A DNA stretch of 64,000 nucleotides, from assembly GCA_941918925.1 (NCBI GenBank), contig OW799234.1:65687543-65751542 (forward strand), in the 5' to 3' direction. This document shows positions 1 through 11,792 of this stretch, piece by piece; positions within the stretch are counted from its first letter, which is position 1, and each line of letters begins with the position of its first letter. This DNA comes from Phyto melanocephala (taxonomy: Eukaryota; Arthropoda; Insecta; Diptera; Rhinophoridae). Under the pieces are notes generated by a model. The model did not search any database and was not told where the DNA came from. It saw only the letters and a list, made by a program, of their open reading frames with translations. The translations under genes and the position numbers were made by a program.

Positions 1-713
1 TTACTGCAATTTTTGTATTGAAATTTTTCCCTAACTAAAAAGTTTATGCCTCTTTCCAAAACACCAAATAAGTGTTTATTAAAGCAGCTAATACACGGTA
101 TGTCATTTACATCTGACTTTTAAAATGCATCTGTCAACATTTCAATTAGAGCGCGCTCTAATTTGTTTTGACAAGCCAGCTGACATCAGCTGCTGGCAGA
201 AATATCTGATGGCAGAAAGGAGTATTAAATAACAATTTTCACAGACATAAACAATAAAAAATAGATGCCAATTTACCAAGTCCGATGTTTATAACGTGCT
301 GTGTAATAGCTGCTTGACATAACACAAAAACTACACATTATCAACGAAAACAGAAGGCAAGCAAGATAAAACATTAAAAATTTTTTAATAAATCATTTAA
401 AAAAATTATAAAAAAGGTATAACAAGAGATCCTTGAGTTACGAATAGAAACAAAGTAACTTCTACCACTTAGATATGAGTATATGGTGAAAACCCAAAAT
501 AGTTGAATAATGTCTTCCTTAGTTTGTACTACCCTGTCTTACCCTTTTGATAAAGCCATCGAAAGAAGTACTACATTTTTACTTCTATCCAAAGACTTTC
601 TTACAGAATCAGTAAGACCAATAAGAGGCGAATTTATACAAAATTCTTGGCGAAAACCTGACTAAAAGCAATTTATTAGGGAATTTTGGTCAAGATGCAT
701 AATCACTAAGTGC
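1..713. other. Intergenic DNA, no gene seen
   Basis: AT-rich sequence with no convincing coding region, RNA gene or transposon end. It ends at the TTAA that flanks the first piggyBac element. Confidence 0.5.
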
Positions 714-1164
714 TTAACCCTTTATGGAGCCATGTTGCAAATCTGCAACATACCATTTAAATAGAAATAAAAAAATAACAAAAAGTAAATAGCTGACTTT
801 GGGCAGTGTTGTACATCAACAACAAAGCATTCTAACGGTAAAGTAATAAATTTATTTACTAAAAAGTAACACTTGTGTAAGAATGTTATTCCAGTGCCAA
901 ACGTAAACAAACCTGTTTCGCGCTGTTCGGCTTTATATAGAAAAAGTAATTATTTGGTAAAATACTAAGATTTAGCTGGTGAAATTTACGTGGCTTAAAG
1001 ATAATAAGATTAATTTCAATAATTAATGTTGGTTTTCTTTCCAAAATCTATATTTTTTGCTTCCAACAATAATTTTCTATTGTTGCATATATGCAACATT
1101 GCGCGGTGTGATCCATATTATTTCAACAAATTTTTTATATGAATGTTAGTAACGCGGAATCAAA

Positions 1165-1506
1165 ATGAGTCGTAAATTCCATAACTTGACCACCCAGGAT
1201 CTGGAAAATATATTAGAGGAATGGGAAGACAGTGAAGATGGCCTTGACTTCTCTGACGACGACGATGCCGTCGATCCAACATATAACTATGAGCCGAATG
1301 TGTCTGAAAGTCCTGATGATGAAATAGAGTTGCCATCTGATTTTCCAAATGAAGTTAATTCTACCAGCACCTTACCACCTGCAGATATTAATACTCAGAA
1401 TGTTATTGCTGCAACGGATCTAGATGTGGCATCTGAATCTCCTGGCACTAGTTTCTCAGCAGCTTCGAAGACATCTAATCGTATTTCGAAGTCTAACATC
1501 ATATGA
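1165..1506 (+). pseudogene. piggyBac transposase, N-terminal part
   Basis: An ATG at 1165 opens a 113-codon frame that begins MSRKF and is very acidic around residues 14-35 (an EEWEDSEDG and SDDDD run). Serine/acid-rich, poorly conserved N-termini are typical of piggyBac transposases. The frame stops at 1504-1506, and sequence resembling its continuation runs on to about 1600. The following region of the DDE domain that carries the first catalytic aspartates is absent. In a working protein this part would precede the DDE domain. It lies 447 bp inside the left inverted repeat, and its expression is doubtful. Confidence 0.8.
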
Positions 1507-1610
1507 AAATCCAAAAACCTCAACTTAAATAATGACCAAATGCGTTTTAGTGGATCTGACAAGTTACCTCCAGAAATACTTTGCATAGATACTCCATTTT
1601 AGATACTTGA

Positions 1611-2342
1611 TACTTGTCCAATCGTGGCATTTTGGCATTAGGGACTATAAGAAAACCCCGCATTCCGAATAGCAAGTTGCCCGATGAAAAAGTATTAAAA
1701 AAAGAACCGCGAGGTACTTCAATAGAGCAGGTCGCTAACTGCAATGGAGTCGACGTGGCTGTAGTTGCTTGGAGGGATAATAAAATCGTTACCTTAGCAT
1801 CCGATTTTGCAGGAAAGCACCCAATGTCTGTGGTGAAAAGGTGGGATAAATCAGAAAAGCAATACGTGTCTGTTGATCTTCCTTTTGTGGTAGCAGAGTA
1901 TAATCGACATATGGGTGGTGTCGACCTTTTAGACTCTGTCATGGGCCACTATAAAATAAAACTTCGCAGTAAACGTTGGTATCTGAGAATATCTTATCAT
2001 TTCTTAGACATGGCTATGTGCAATTCATGGCTTTTATATCGTAGAATAAATTCTGAAAAGGGTAGTACCAGTAAAACCCTAAGCTCAGCTGAATTCAGAG
2101 TAGCTATAGCAGAGACGTTATGCAAATACAAAACAGTAAACCGTTCTAAACGAAAAAGTGATGCCGAAAGTCTTATTCAAAACAAAAAGAAGAAAGGACC
2201 GGCTCAACACGTTCCTCCGAAAGATGTGCGGTTGGACCAATACGGTCACTGGCCTATTTGGTTGGATAAGCGAATGCGTTCCAGACTGCAAAGGCTATAC
2301 GCAAACAAGCTGCGAAAAATGTGGAATAGGTTTATGTTATAA
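1611..2342 (+). pseudogene. piggyBac transposase, C-terminal half (DDE_Tnp_1_7)
   Basis: The frame is open from about 1611 to a stop at 2340-2342. It shows the family pattern: a GILALGT segment near the start, a DVAVVAWRDNK segment, and the highly characteristic YNRHMGGVDLLD motif, which contains the last conserved aspartate. An RRINS helix region and a basic C-terminus follow. No ATG starts this frame, and a TGA (1608-1610) precedes it. Joined to the N-terminal part it would still lack roughly 200 residues of the catalytic domain, so it cannot be an active transposase. The cysteine-rich C-terminal zinc finger of some relatives is not evident. Confidence 0.88.
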
Positions 2343-2570
2343 TAAGCAAAACAATTGCTTTAAAAATTTTCATTTGTCGTAATTTTACCGTAAATTTTTT
2401 GCACAGTTGACGCAATGTTGCATAACTGCAACAACTAGTTTTTTGGCCAATAAAAATACTGAATTTAAAAAAAAAATTTTTTTAATATTTTTTATGTTAC
2501 TTATACACCATTTACTATCTATTGTTTAAAGAATTGGGAAATTTAAGGACCTTGCTCCATAAAGGGTTAA

Positions 2571-3345
2571 GAATATGCTCAATAATTTACAAACGAAGTG
2601 GCAAAATAGATATTGTTCGAAAACTTGCCCTCTTCTTTTATTGGAACAACTCTAGCTTTATTTTATTCTTATGGAAAAACAAAGGCCATTTCAATAATAT
2701 TTATTAAATTAAGAAAATGAAATAACACTAAGGGAGAAATTTTCTTAATAAATTTTAATGGTAAACAATCAGGACCCACTGCTTTAGTTTAAATTTTTCC
2801 AAGTGCCACATACAATTTCTTTTGATCGATACAACAACTAAAGAGCCAGTTCTAACGCTACTAAGCAAAATTCAATAAAAATGTTTTGGGTTTTAATTTT
2901 AAATATTTTCAATAACTTGTGACTAATGCAAAATGGGTATTTTAAAGAAATATTAGGACTGTTCGACATAAATTCGGGTAAAGTATAGTAAAATGAGGGC
3001 AAATAAAAAATTCTCTCCGCAAACTATAAATTTGCCCAAAATTGCTGGAACGCAAAAAATACACATTTCAAACCGGAGAAAAACTTTCAAAACTTTACAG
3101 CTGTTATTAAGAGGTTGATGGAATTACAGCCGGCTTATAGCCGCTGTTGAATTGTTTTGTTTTGAAAGAGCCGTAGTCGGCTTTCTCAGCTAATGGCCTT
3201 TTACAAACAAGAAATTGAAAATCATAAATCAGAAGACAGGCAGAAATTTAGTTTTCCCAATTTTCTTATTTTCGCCGTCACATGGTCTTTAACTCCTATA
3301 AAAATCACAAAAAGTTTTTATGAATATTTCTGTTTTATCTATAAA
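2571..3345. other. Intergenic DNA, no gene seen
   Basis: AT-rich sequence without recognisable coding or repeat ends. It contains short poly-A and poly-T runs only. Confidence 0.4.
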
Positions 3346-3720
3346 CTAGCCAAGCCCGGCGCGCGTTGCTACGCCCCTTAATGAATAATAATGCATTCTA
3401 AATTTTAATTGAATATTAAGTGCAAGGCTAAAAATTAAAACTTTTTTTATGGGCGTGGCACTGCCCAGTTTTATAATCACAAAACTGTATAGTGATGACA
3501 GCTCAATATGTGTATGCAAAGTTTCAGAAAAATCGGTGAAGTTCAAGTACCTTAAAATTATAACTTTTTTTATGGGCGTGGCCCTGCCCACTTTTATAAT
3601 CACGAAATTATATAGTCATGACAGCTCAATATGTGTATGCAAAGTTTTAGAAATTCGATCTAGTGCAAGTAGCTAAAATGATAACTAATTTTTATGGGCG
3701 TGGCCCCGCCCTACTTAAAA
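3346..3720 (-). mobile_element. Helitron 3-prime end fragment
   Basis: Read on the minus strand, the fragment ends in a GC-rich stretch (GCGCGCCGGGCTTGG) and then CTAG followed by T, which fits the CTRR-T rule for Helitron 3-prime ends. Inside are about two to three copies of the roughly 120-bp unit containing GGGCGTGGC and TGCCCAC. The same unit and terminus occur at 22481-23327 and 56348-57089. The 5-prime half is missing; it abuts a different repeat at about 3721. Confidence 0.75.
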
Positions 3721-3877
3721 TTGATTTCGATAAAACACACGGACAGACGGAAAACTCATAAGACGTACAGACGGACAAAGCTCAATCGACTACCCTATTC
3801 ATAAGCTTTCATAAAACATATACATAATTGAAAGGGCCGAAAATCAAACGGAATGCTGCTAAAGGTGAAGGGTATAA
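3721..3877 (+). repeat. 3-prime tail of a (GTCY)n-type interspersed element
   Basis: It contains a GACAGACGG microsatellite, a CTATTCATAAGCTTTCA motif and a terminal AGGTGAAGGGTATAA. All of these are shared with the tails of the full copies at 20889-21742, 35507-36274 and 38944-39717. Confidence 0.7.
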
Positions 3878-4842
3878 AAGAAACACTTAATGAAAGTGCA
3901 TTGAACTTCAAAAAACGTGTGAATGCCAGCAAGAGAATAAGTTTTTGTTTTGAATGGACTAGTGTTTATGCAAAAGCTTCTGCAATGTATGTGTGTGTGC
4001 AATTTTCATAAAGCTGTTATTGATGACGTACATAAAAACACACACACTCTCAAACATACATACATTTGCAGACACATAATACCAACTAAAAATGAAGTGG
4101 AAACAATAAAACCCAAAAACAAAAGCTCTATTTTTAGACTTGCTCTAAATAACAACAGTCGTGTCGACGGTATTCTTTTGAATTTAAACTTTTTTCTTAA
4201 ATAGTATCATGATTGTGTTTGTATATATATGTATGTATGTGTGCCATAGTATATTAATATTTATTGTATTAGTATATTGCAATAGTTTTTTTTCTACTTA
4301 ATGTATTGTTGCTGTTGCTGGTATTTTTATATTTTAAAAAGGATGCTGGTGTTTGTATTAAAAAAGTAAGAGTAACATATACATATACATGTTTTCATAT
4401 ATATACCCTTGTTTATATGCACATATGAATGTAAAAATATGTATTTGGAGACGACTTTATTTAAGCTTTAAATTAAATGAATGAAAAGTAAGTATGAATC
4501 ACCAACAAGACTAAGAATGAATTCAACAAATATTATATAAAGGCAAACACGCTCAAACCGACTACACACACAACAAAATATATTTGTATATTATGTATGT
4601 ATGTATGTACTTTAAAAAGTGTACAAGGTATTAAGATGCGTGTTTGCCAACGTCTGAGTTTACTTAAAACTGTACATGTGCGTAGGATGAGAGTATAATA
4701 TCTAATGATAGTACTAAAGAAAAGTTTAGGTTTATAAAACAAATACTATAGTTAAACTGTTACAACTGAAATCACTTTTTATTAGAAAGACAGTTTGATT
4801 TCGAGACTTTAAAAATCATCCATTATACTAAGCAGTAAACTA
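3878..4842. other. Intergenic DNA with short microsatellites
   Basis: No gene is seen. Short (TATG)n and (CA)n tracts are present around 3980-4060, 4220-4245 and 4595-4610. Confidence 0.4.
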
Positions 4843-5782
4843 AAGGGTTCGCCAAATAATTTTTTTTTTAAATGCTATAAAAAAAATATAGCTTCGGCTG
4901 TGCGGCACGTAGCGCAGTCCTGTTGAAACCAAATGTTACCAATATCCTCCTCTTCCCGATAACGATCGCCATTAACTACGGCAACTCCTTGCTCATCTAT
5001 ATATATAAAAGCGAAACCCTGTCTGTGCGTGTGTGTGTAAGCTATAGACTCCGAAACTGTAAAACCGATCGGACTCAAACTTTGGCAAGTTGTTATACTC
5101 ATAACAGGGAGTGTTTATGGGAGGAAAAAAGTGGACGCGGCCACGCCCATAAAAAATTATTGATAATTTTTAGCTACTTGCACTTGACCGATTTTTCTGA
5201 AACTTTGCACACATATTGAGCTGTCATGACTTTATAATTTCGTGATAAGAAAAGTGGGCGGGGCCACCCCCATAAAAAAGTTATAATTTGAGGTACTTGC
5301 ACTGGACTGATTATTCTGAAACTTTGCACACATATTGAGCTGTCATGACTTTATAATTTCGTGATAAGAAAAGTGGGCAGGGCCACGCCCATAAAAAAAG
5401 TTATAATTTTGAGGTACTTGCACTGGACCGATTTTTCTGAAACTTTGCACACATATTGAGCTGTCATGACTTTACAATTTCGTGACTAGAAAAGTGGACG
5501 GTGCCACGCCCATAAGAAAAAATTATCATTTTAAACTGCGACAATTTTGCTTGTTTACATACCCGCCAAGATCAAAATGAGCTTCATCTGAAAAGATGAT
5601 TTTTTTAGCAAAATCGGCCAAAGTAATGTGGCAATATTTCCCAACGTTGTTCAAGCATATACACAACCATATTCGTTCAGCAGAAGGATAAAACTAATTA
5701 GCTGTCAAATCAGACATGAGCTAAGTGTTACAATTCACGAAATAAGCACTAGTTGAAAAAAAACGTTAGATGGCGAACCCTT
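4843..5782 (-). mobile_element. mariner-like element, deleted, with Helitron insertion
   Basis: Inverted ends AAGGGTTCGCCA (4843-4854) and its complement (5771-5782) are each flanked by TA. On the minus strand, 5650-5530 encodes a segment reading FSDEAHFDLGGYVNKQNCR, and 4995-4875 encodes NIWFQQDCATCRTAEA. Both are transposase signatures of mariner-type elements with the first and second catalytic aspartates. The region between them is interrupted by a Helitron, and part of the transposase is deleted. The end of a second copy lies at 7109-7374. Confidence 0.85.
4996..5533 (+). mobile_element. Helitron, 5-prime end intact, 3-prime end truncated
   Basis: It starts with TCTATATATATAAAAG after an A, the standard Helitron 5-prime terminus. 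A (TG)n tract and the conserved GTAAAACCGATCGGAC block follow, then three to four units of about 120 bp containing GGCCACGCCCATAAAAAA. The CTAG 3-prime end is missing. The host mariner sequence resumes at about 5534, so the element sits inside that transposon. Confidence 0.8.
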
Positions 5783-5927
5783 TAGTTAGTAAATTTCGAT
5801 TGACATGTTAATAAGGTTCTGGGCTTTTGAGCTATTTCTGGCTTTGTCTGCTTTAGAAATAAATTACAAAATTTCACAGTAACATTGTACCTCCATAATT
5901 TTTTAATTTGCTTCAAATCATCAGAAA

Positions 5928-6894
5928 CAAGGCGAATTCAATCAGGTGATCTCTTCCCTACAACAACACTAAACTACATGTATTTTTTTTTTGTATATTT
6001 AAACCCAAGGCATATCAATAAGGTATATGCAACGGCGAATTGATACAACAAAGCATGTTTTCACGGGATGTTTTATGTCAAGGCCAATTCGTATATCAGG
6101 GATGGAAAAGTTGTTTTTACATAGTAAATATAATAAAATTTGATTAAAGAAAGGATATAAATTTTTGAAACACATTATTAATGACGCAAAAGCTACAAAC
6201 ATACATAAATTTAGCACATCTATTATCAAAAAAGTACACTCAAGCTAATTGTTTAATACCGAAACCAAAATCACATTTCCTATCCCTGCAATAATAAATG
6301 AAATCAAGGCGAATTCAACCAATTTTGACAAAAAGTTTCCCCATCAGCAGGGCTGATAATTTCACCTGTATAAATTCACCTTGTTTAAACCTTTTTGTCG
6401 AAAATTTTCTGACTAAACACACATTTGTTTAAATTTTTTTTTAAAGCAAATTATGCAAGTCACACTAAAAATAAAGAACTTTAATGTTTTTTTTTCAAAA
6501 CTTTATATATATTTATATGTATATTTTGCTCATCATTAAGTACACGAATATAGTTCCACTACCATTAAAATATTTGTTCTACACATCGCGCAGGAAGGCA
6601 TTTCTTCACGAAAAATTTTACAATTTGTTAGTCTTTTAACAAAAACGCAAATTTTTTATGTTTTTTTAATTTTTAAATAATTAACACAAATTTATGTACA
6701 TAAATTTACTTAGAGTTGAAACTGTATTATTATTAGAAATTAAATTTTTTCACTTTTTAAAAATTTATAAAAATTTTCCGGCAAACGAATGTAAACAAAC
6801 ATAAAAACACAAATTTTGACATTTTGTTCTTAAACTTCGTTCACAGCTGATGAACAGCTGGGCTAAAGAGTTCACCTGATATGAAATCGCCTTG
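5928..6894. mobile_element. hAT-type MITE, CAAGGC family, 967 bp
   Basis: The ends are CAAGGCGAATTCAATCAGG and the inverted CGCCTTG. An exact 8-bp direct repeat ATCAGAAA lies at 5920-5927 and 6895-6902, the hAT target-site signature. Internal sequence (CAACGGCGAATTGATACA, ATATCAGGGATGGAAAAGTT) recurs at 16.9, 17.6, 45.7 and 46.4 kb. No transposase is encoded. Confidence 0.9.
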
Positions 6895-7031
6895 ATCAGA
6901 AATATTTATAAATTTGTGTCGGAAAAAATTATTTTGTGTCCAATCGAAAATTCATTGTTCTTAAAAAATTAATTAGAAATCAGCACTGCCAAAAATTTCC
7001 GTTTTTATAATTTTGAAAAAAACTGTACATA

Positions 7032-7108
7032 AGGTGATTTCATACAGGTGAAAGTATCAGCACAGCTGGTGAGGAAGCATGATGTCAAAATTTGTTAAAT
7101 TCGGCTGG
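7032..7108. mobile_element. Short degenerate CAAGGC-family fragment
   Basis: The order AAGGTGATTTCATACAGG, CAGCTGGTGAGGAAGCAT, TCAAAATTTGTTAAATTC parallels the sequence at 46128-46180. No target duplication could be confirmed. Confidence 0.4.
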
Positions 7109-7374
7109 ATTTCATTCATTTCGAGTCACTGTTTGGTGCGGATTTTGGTCCAGAGGTATAATTGGGCCATTTTCGAAAATGAATAAGGAGTTGCCGTTAC
7201 AGTCAATGACGATTGTTATCGGGCCATGCTAAACGAACTTTTGTTCACAAAAATTAAAGAGGAGGATGTTAGCAACATTTGGTTTCAACAGGACGGCGCT
7301 ACGTGCCACACAGCCGAAGCTACACTTTTTTATAGCATTTAAAAAAAAAAAAAGAAGTTATTTGGCGGACCCTT
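7109..7374 (+). pseudogene. mariner-like transposase fragment with right terminal repeat
   Basis: From 7125 the frame reads VTVWCGFWSRGIIGPF. After a frameshift come DCYRAMLNELL and NIWFQQDGATCHTAEA, carrying the second catalytic aspartate of mariner transposases. The fragment ends with TTATTTGGCGGACCCTT next to TA, the same terminus as the element at 4843-5782. The N-terminal part, the third catalytic residue and the left end are missing. It belongs to the same family as that element but is less deleted in this part. Confidence 0.82.
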
Positions 7375-7399
7375 TATAAAAAAATATTTTACTATAATC

Positions 7400-7525
7400 C
7401 AATATTTCGCTACCACATTGAGTAGCTTCAGGAAAATGTTCTTGTTTTGTAAATTAAATATCAAAATCCAATAAACAAATAAACTTTCTCCTGAAAAAGC
7501 TACTCAATATGGTAGCGAAATATTG
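7400..7525. repeat. Long hairpin (inverted repeat)
   Basis: CAATATTTCGCTACC at 7400-7414 and GGTAGCGAAATATTG at 7511-7525 begin arms of roughly 40 bp with a few mismatches. They are separated by about 45 bp. No transposon family is recognised. Confidence 0.7.
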
Positions 7526-10383
7526 AATTTTAAAAAAATATTTTTTTATATAGAAAAAAAACTGATCTCAAGCTTTGCCAAAATCTTGATAGAGAAAGCT
7601 CGAAGAAATTGATAAATTATTAAGCACATTTATTTTAATTAATTCTAAATCATATTCTTATAGAATTTTTCTTTTTAGATTGAATACTTTTGTTACACAA
7701 TATCTGCTCTACCTTTTACCATTCCTGTATTCAATTATAGTTGTAGTCGTCATTGATGTCATTGCTATACACAGAAGCTTTGAATTCGTTTAAAGATAAA
7801 ACTTCGTAAGATTCGTGTATTTTTGTTTTTGCTTTACGAAAGGGGTCACATTACTACTAACACACTGACCTACTGACGATTTGCAAAAAAGCGAAACGAA
7901 CTGTAAATTTCGACAGCAGCATACAGTTATGTGACGTCATGGATGGCATTCATTCACAGTTTTGCAAAACTGGCAGCAACATACATACAACCAACGAACA
8001 ACAATTGCCATGTGACTCCTAAAAAAAAAAAACAAAACAAAAAAAATATATGCTCATATATAAAACATGAAAAAAAACCTCCGTTTGGCGCAAAATGAAA
8101 ACATGGAAAAGAAAAGGATTTCGAGGGCAAATAAAAAGATGCATAATATATGAACATACACACTCATATGTGTGTATCTTTGTATACATGAATTAATATC
8201 GATGGCTTAATAAAGAAAGGGGCATATCTCGGTTTTTAACGAGATCGCGTTTTCAACGTTTTCTGGTACTTAGTCCACATCACCCCTAAAAAGTTTAGTG
8301 AGCCAAGGGTGAAAATAATATATTAAAAAAGCTGTAACTTATTTAATTCTTTCAAAATTTTATTCAGTTTTTTTCTTCTCCTGTTAATTAATAAAAAAAA
8401 AATCGAGATACACCTTTTTTGTATTAAACCATCGATATGCTCGTATATATGTAAATATTACTGTTACTGCATCAGCGCCAGGCAGGCAACAGCAGCAGCA
8501 GTACAATTTCATTGAGAAAATTTTTCTACAATAGCAGCGGTAACAGTAACGAAAAAAAAACGTTATTGTGAGAGCGGTCATGTTGATGATGGTGAAAAAA
8601 CGGGGAGTGGCGTTTTATGTGTGCTTGTACGATACATAAACGATGAAAGGACGATGTTGCACAGATTGTCAAGACTGCATTCATTGTATATTGTATTTTA
8701 TAGTTGTTCGTATACATGTACTTATAAAAGCGCACACATTTGTACACATATATTTAGTCTATGTAAACCATTTGCAATTGTCGGTTAAGACAGAGGAGGA
8801 CATTGCATTCGCAAGCAGTAACCTTTACATGGTCGCAGTATTTGTAAGCGATTTTGGTTGTGTTTGGTTTGGTTTAGTTGAGTTTAAGGTTTTGGTTATT
8901 TTTTCGTCAGTCACTCAGCCAATGTTGTTGGCATTTCTCCTGCTTCTACTTTCGATCCGGCCTCACTATACCGTCGTCATCAACAACGTTCTCATCTTCA
9001 GCTGCCACAACACAACTGCAGCAACAATAATAATAACAACAACAACATATTTAGTTAATTTTAAGCTTACATATAAAGCATCCAACATATCTGAAATTAG
9101 TTGAAGTTCTTATTTCAAACTATCAAGTTGGCCGAAAAGTTTCCTCAACCATAAACATTTTAATCTACATAGTGAATAATACTTACAAGTTTGTGAAGCA
9201 CAATTTTTGAAAAACTATGGAAAACAATAAAAAATTAAATTTTGAAATAAAAAGATACAGCATGAGAAATAATCTCAATTTTTTAACTAATAAAACCAAA
9301 AACTATGCTCAAAGAAAAGTTAAATGTATAGGAAACGGAAGTTGTTGTTGAAAAAAAAAATTAACTGATATTATAATTTACAACAACAAAAGTAACAATA
9401 TTGCACTTATGTTTTTTTTTTAACTAAATAAAATGTAAAACTAGAACTCAGGGACGGAAAAATGGTTACCAAAAGACAATTAAAAGATTAAATTTGTTGA
9501 AATTTCGAAAAGTTTTTTTGTTTTAAAGCGTTAATGTTACACACATACATCATAACTATTTAATAATATTCTCTTTAAAAGTAAATAATTTTTAACTTAA
9601 TTTCCTTCTTAAATTAGACTTTTCCTTCTCTCATTTACTGTTTGTTGTAGCCATTATAAACACTGTCAATTTACAACAGCTTCGAATTTGTATTGAATAT
9701 TCAATAATAGTTTTGAAAATTTTAAAGGTAAGTAATAATTATTATTGAATATTGTTTTTTAATATACATATAAGTTTATTTATTAAAATATATATGCTTT
9801 TTATAATTCTAATACGTTTTAATTTCTTAAAATATCTGTGCCAAAGAGAAAAGCTGCTTTTGTCTGTTCTTATAGTTTTTTTTTACGGGAAAGCACTTGT
9901 AAATTTTTAAGCTGATTTTCATAATAGAATAGACAAATTTTCATAAATATAAATTTCTTCTACTTAGTAAAAAAAATTCTAAGTTTCGGTTCTTTTGCAT
10001 TGAAACAATCTACGAAAATTTGTTACCGTATTATGCAATTTTTGGATCAACTTTGTTGGTTCCAAGCCAATTAATCGAATGGTATAAATTGATGAGGATT
10101 TTTTAAAAATGAAAATTAATTTTGGAAAAAAAGGTTGTTTGATTTTTAACATGTGCTGCTTTAAGGCAAAAAAAAAAAAATATAAATGTGAATTAAAATT
10201 AGCAAGAGTGCTGATAATCTGATGATACCCTTCACCATCTTGTTCATAGGTATAGTGACCACAGCGTATTATTTTCAATGCCATATCTAATTTTAAATTT
10301 TGAATTTGTATTCCTAATATGTCAGTTGGTTTCGAACCCATCGTAAAATTATGTATTTATGTATTAATAATTATAATTATATA
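7526..10383. other. Intergenic or intronic DNA, no supported gene
   Basis: The region 7850-9100 is less AT-rich than its surroundings, with CAG and CAA triplet runs at 8488-8500 and 9015-9045. It contains an open frame of 153 codons at 8643-9104 without recognisable domains. It could be UTR or intron of a large gene, but no splice structure or homology supports that. The rest is poly-A and poly-T rich. Confidence 0.35.
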
Positions 10384-11165
10384 TAGGGTTGCCATCCGTC
10401 CTCTTTTCCCCGGACACCGTCCTCTTTTTTAGGGCATCCGGGGCAGTCCTACTTCTTTCTTAGCAAATGTCCGGGGTTGACCGGCTTTTTGCACCTTCTG
10501 TGAAGTTTTTTTCTTGCATTTAAACTTAAAATCACAGGTCACAAAATGTAAAAAAAAAGATTTAGGTGCTCGTACAATTAGTTTTCAAAAAGTACAATTT
10601 TATAACTTCTCTTTGTACAAAATTAGTTTTATTATCCTTAATTGTCGCTTTTTATCAAAGTGGCCTATTTTAACTTGTCTTTTATTTTAAAAAGATCGAC
10701 AAAAGGGTCTGCTTGTCAGCTGTGTGTTTTTCATAAAGTTTGTTTTCCAGATATAGAAGAAAGTCTTGAACAAAAAATATAGTAAGGGTATGGATATGGA
10801 TCGCCTAAAGTTTTACACATATTTGAAGAGATGCGATGGTAACATATTGGCTCAAATTGGAAATGTTGAAAAATATATGTAAAATTTTTCAAAGTGTACA
10901 TTCCCGATAATGAATGCAATGAATTTTTGTTCTTTTTTTTGGTTTTTTTGTTTTTATTTTCAACCATTAAATCAGAATAATATGTTAAGTTTGTATTCAT
11001 GTAAATAAAGTTTTTTCGTAAAAAAAATTGTTTTTGTATTTTAAATGGCGTCGTTAATTTTATCAAATTTAATTTTTTTTTAAATGTGTCCTCTTTTTTT
11101 AGGCAAATGTCCTACATTTTTTATGCTGGCGTCCTCTTTTTTTAAAAATATAAATGGCAACCCTA
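10384..11165. mobile_element. hAT-type element, TAGGGTTGCCAT ends
   Basis: TAGGGTTGCCAT at the left is matched by ATGGCAACCCTA at the right. The flanks are an exact 8-bp direct repeat ATTATATA at 10376-10383 and 11166-11173. Subterminal GTCCTCTTTTT and TCCGGGG motifs are repeated near both ends. I see no readable transposase. Confidence 0.9.
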
Positions 11166-11422
11166 ATTATATATGTATATAGTATAAAACTAATGGATGT
11201 ATGTATGTATGTAATACATACATTGTATGTATACAACGTAATAAAAACAGAACATAATAAAATATGTAGATATATCTCAAATTTGGATTACACATATACA
11301 TACATATATACATACAAATCGATTGCAGTATTTTAAAATAAAAATTAAAGCTAGACATCTTCAGATATAAAAAAATCATGTCAAGAGTGGTTTCTTAACT
11401 AAAGAACTTTTTCTGAGCAACT

Positions 11423-11630
11423 CTGTGGTTTTCATGGGCAACAGCATATGTTCATTTTTTACTTGGTTTTAAAAATTTCTTAAATAATATGGACCCATTA
11501 CGATTTTTTTTAATAGCATAACAGCGTAACTTTTTTAAATATTCAATAAGCGTTCAGCACTAACATGGTTTTGTAGCTCTCCTGAAAAATTTGATTTTAA
11601 GACTTACGTGGTTGCCCATGAAAACCACAG
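11423..11630. repeat. Inverted repeat pair, 20 bp perfect
   Basis: CTGTGGTTTTCATGGGCAAC at 11423-11442 is perfectly complementary to 11611-11630. It lies just upstream of the Tc1-like pseudogene and could be an internal part of its terminal repeat or a separate small MITE. No duplication was found. Confidence 0.7.
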
Positions 11631-11792
11631 AATTTATAAAAAAAATTCCAAAAATGTGCGTTTTTTTGTTTACTTAAATAAAGGCACTTCATTATTTCTT
11701 TATTATTTTTAAAATAAGCGATGATTTTTTTTTTTTTGTACGAAGCGATTGTTCATTACAATTTATTACATCTTAATCATTTTACGAGTCAA

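Larger units (their letters stand above)
718..2566 (+). mobile_element. piggyBac-like element A, internally deleted
   Basis: The element is bounded by a perfect 13-bp inverted repeat, CCCTTTATGGAGC at 718-730 and its complement at 2554-2566. TTAA lies directly outside each end (714-717 and 2567-2570), which is the piggyBac target duplication. It encodes two separated parts of a piggyBac transposase. Three subterminal palindromes of the form GTTGCA-N4-TGCAAC lie at 734-749, 1082-1097 and 2417-2432; they are plausible transposase binding sites. A further 11-bp inverted match, GCAACATTGCG at 1093-1103, recurs as its complement at 2411-2421. At 1.85 kb it is shorter than autonomous members (about 2.4 kb or more) because the centre of the transposase is missing. 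Confidence 0.93.

Noticed and set aside
8643..9104. 153-codon open frame on the plus strand
   Set aside because: The translation is hydrophobic low-complexity sequence with a threonine/isoleucine run from a CAA/ATA repeat, with no domain, no good start context and no splice partners. It is longer than most chance frames but not enough to call a gene.
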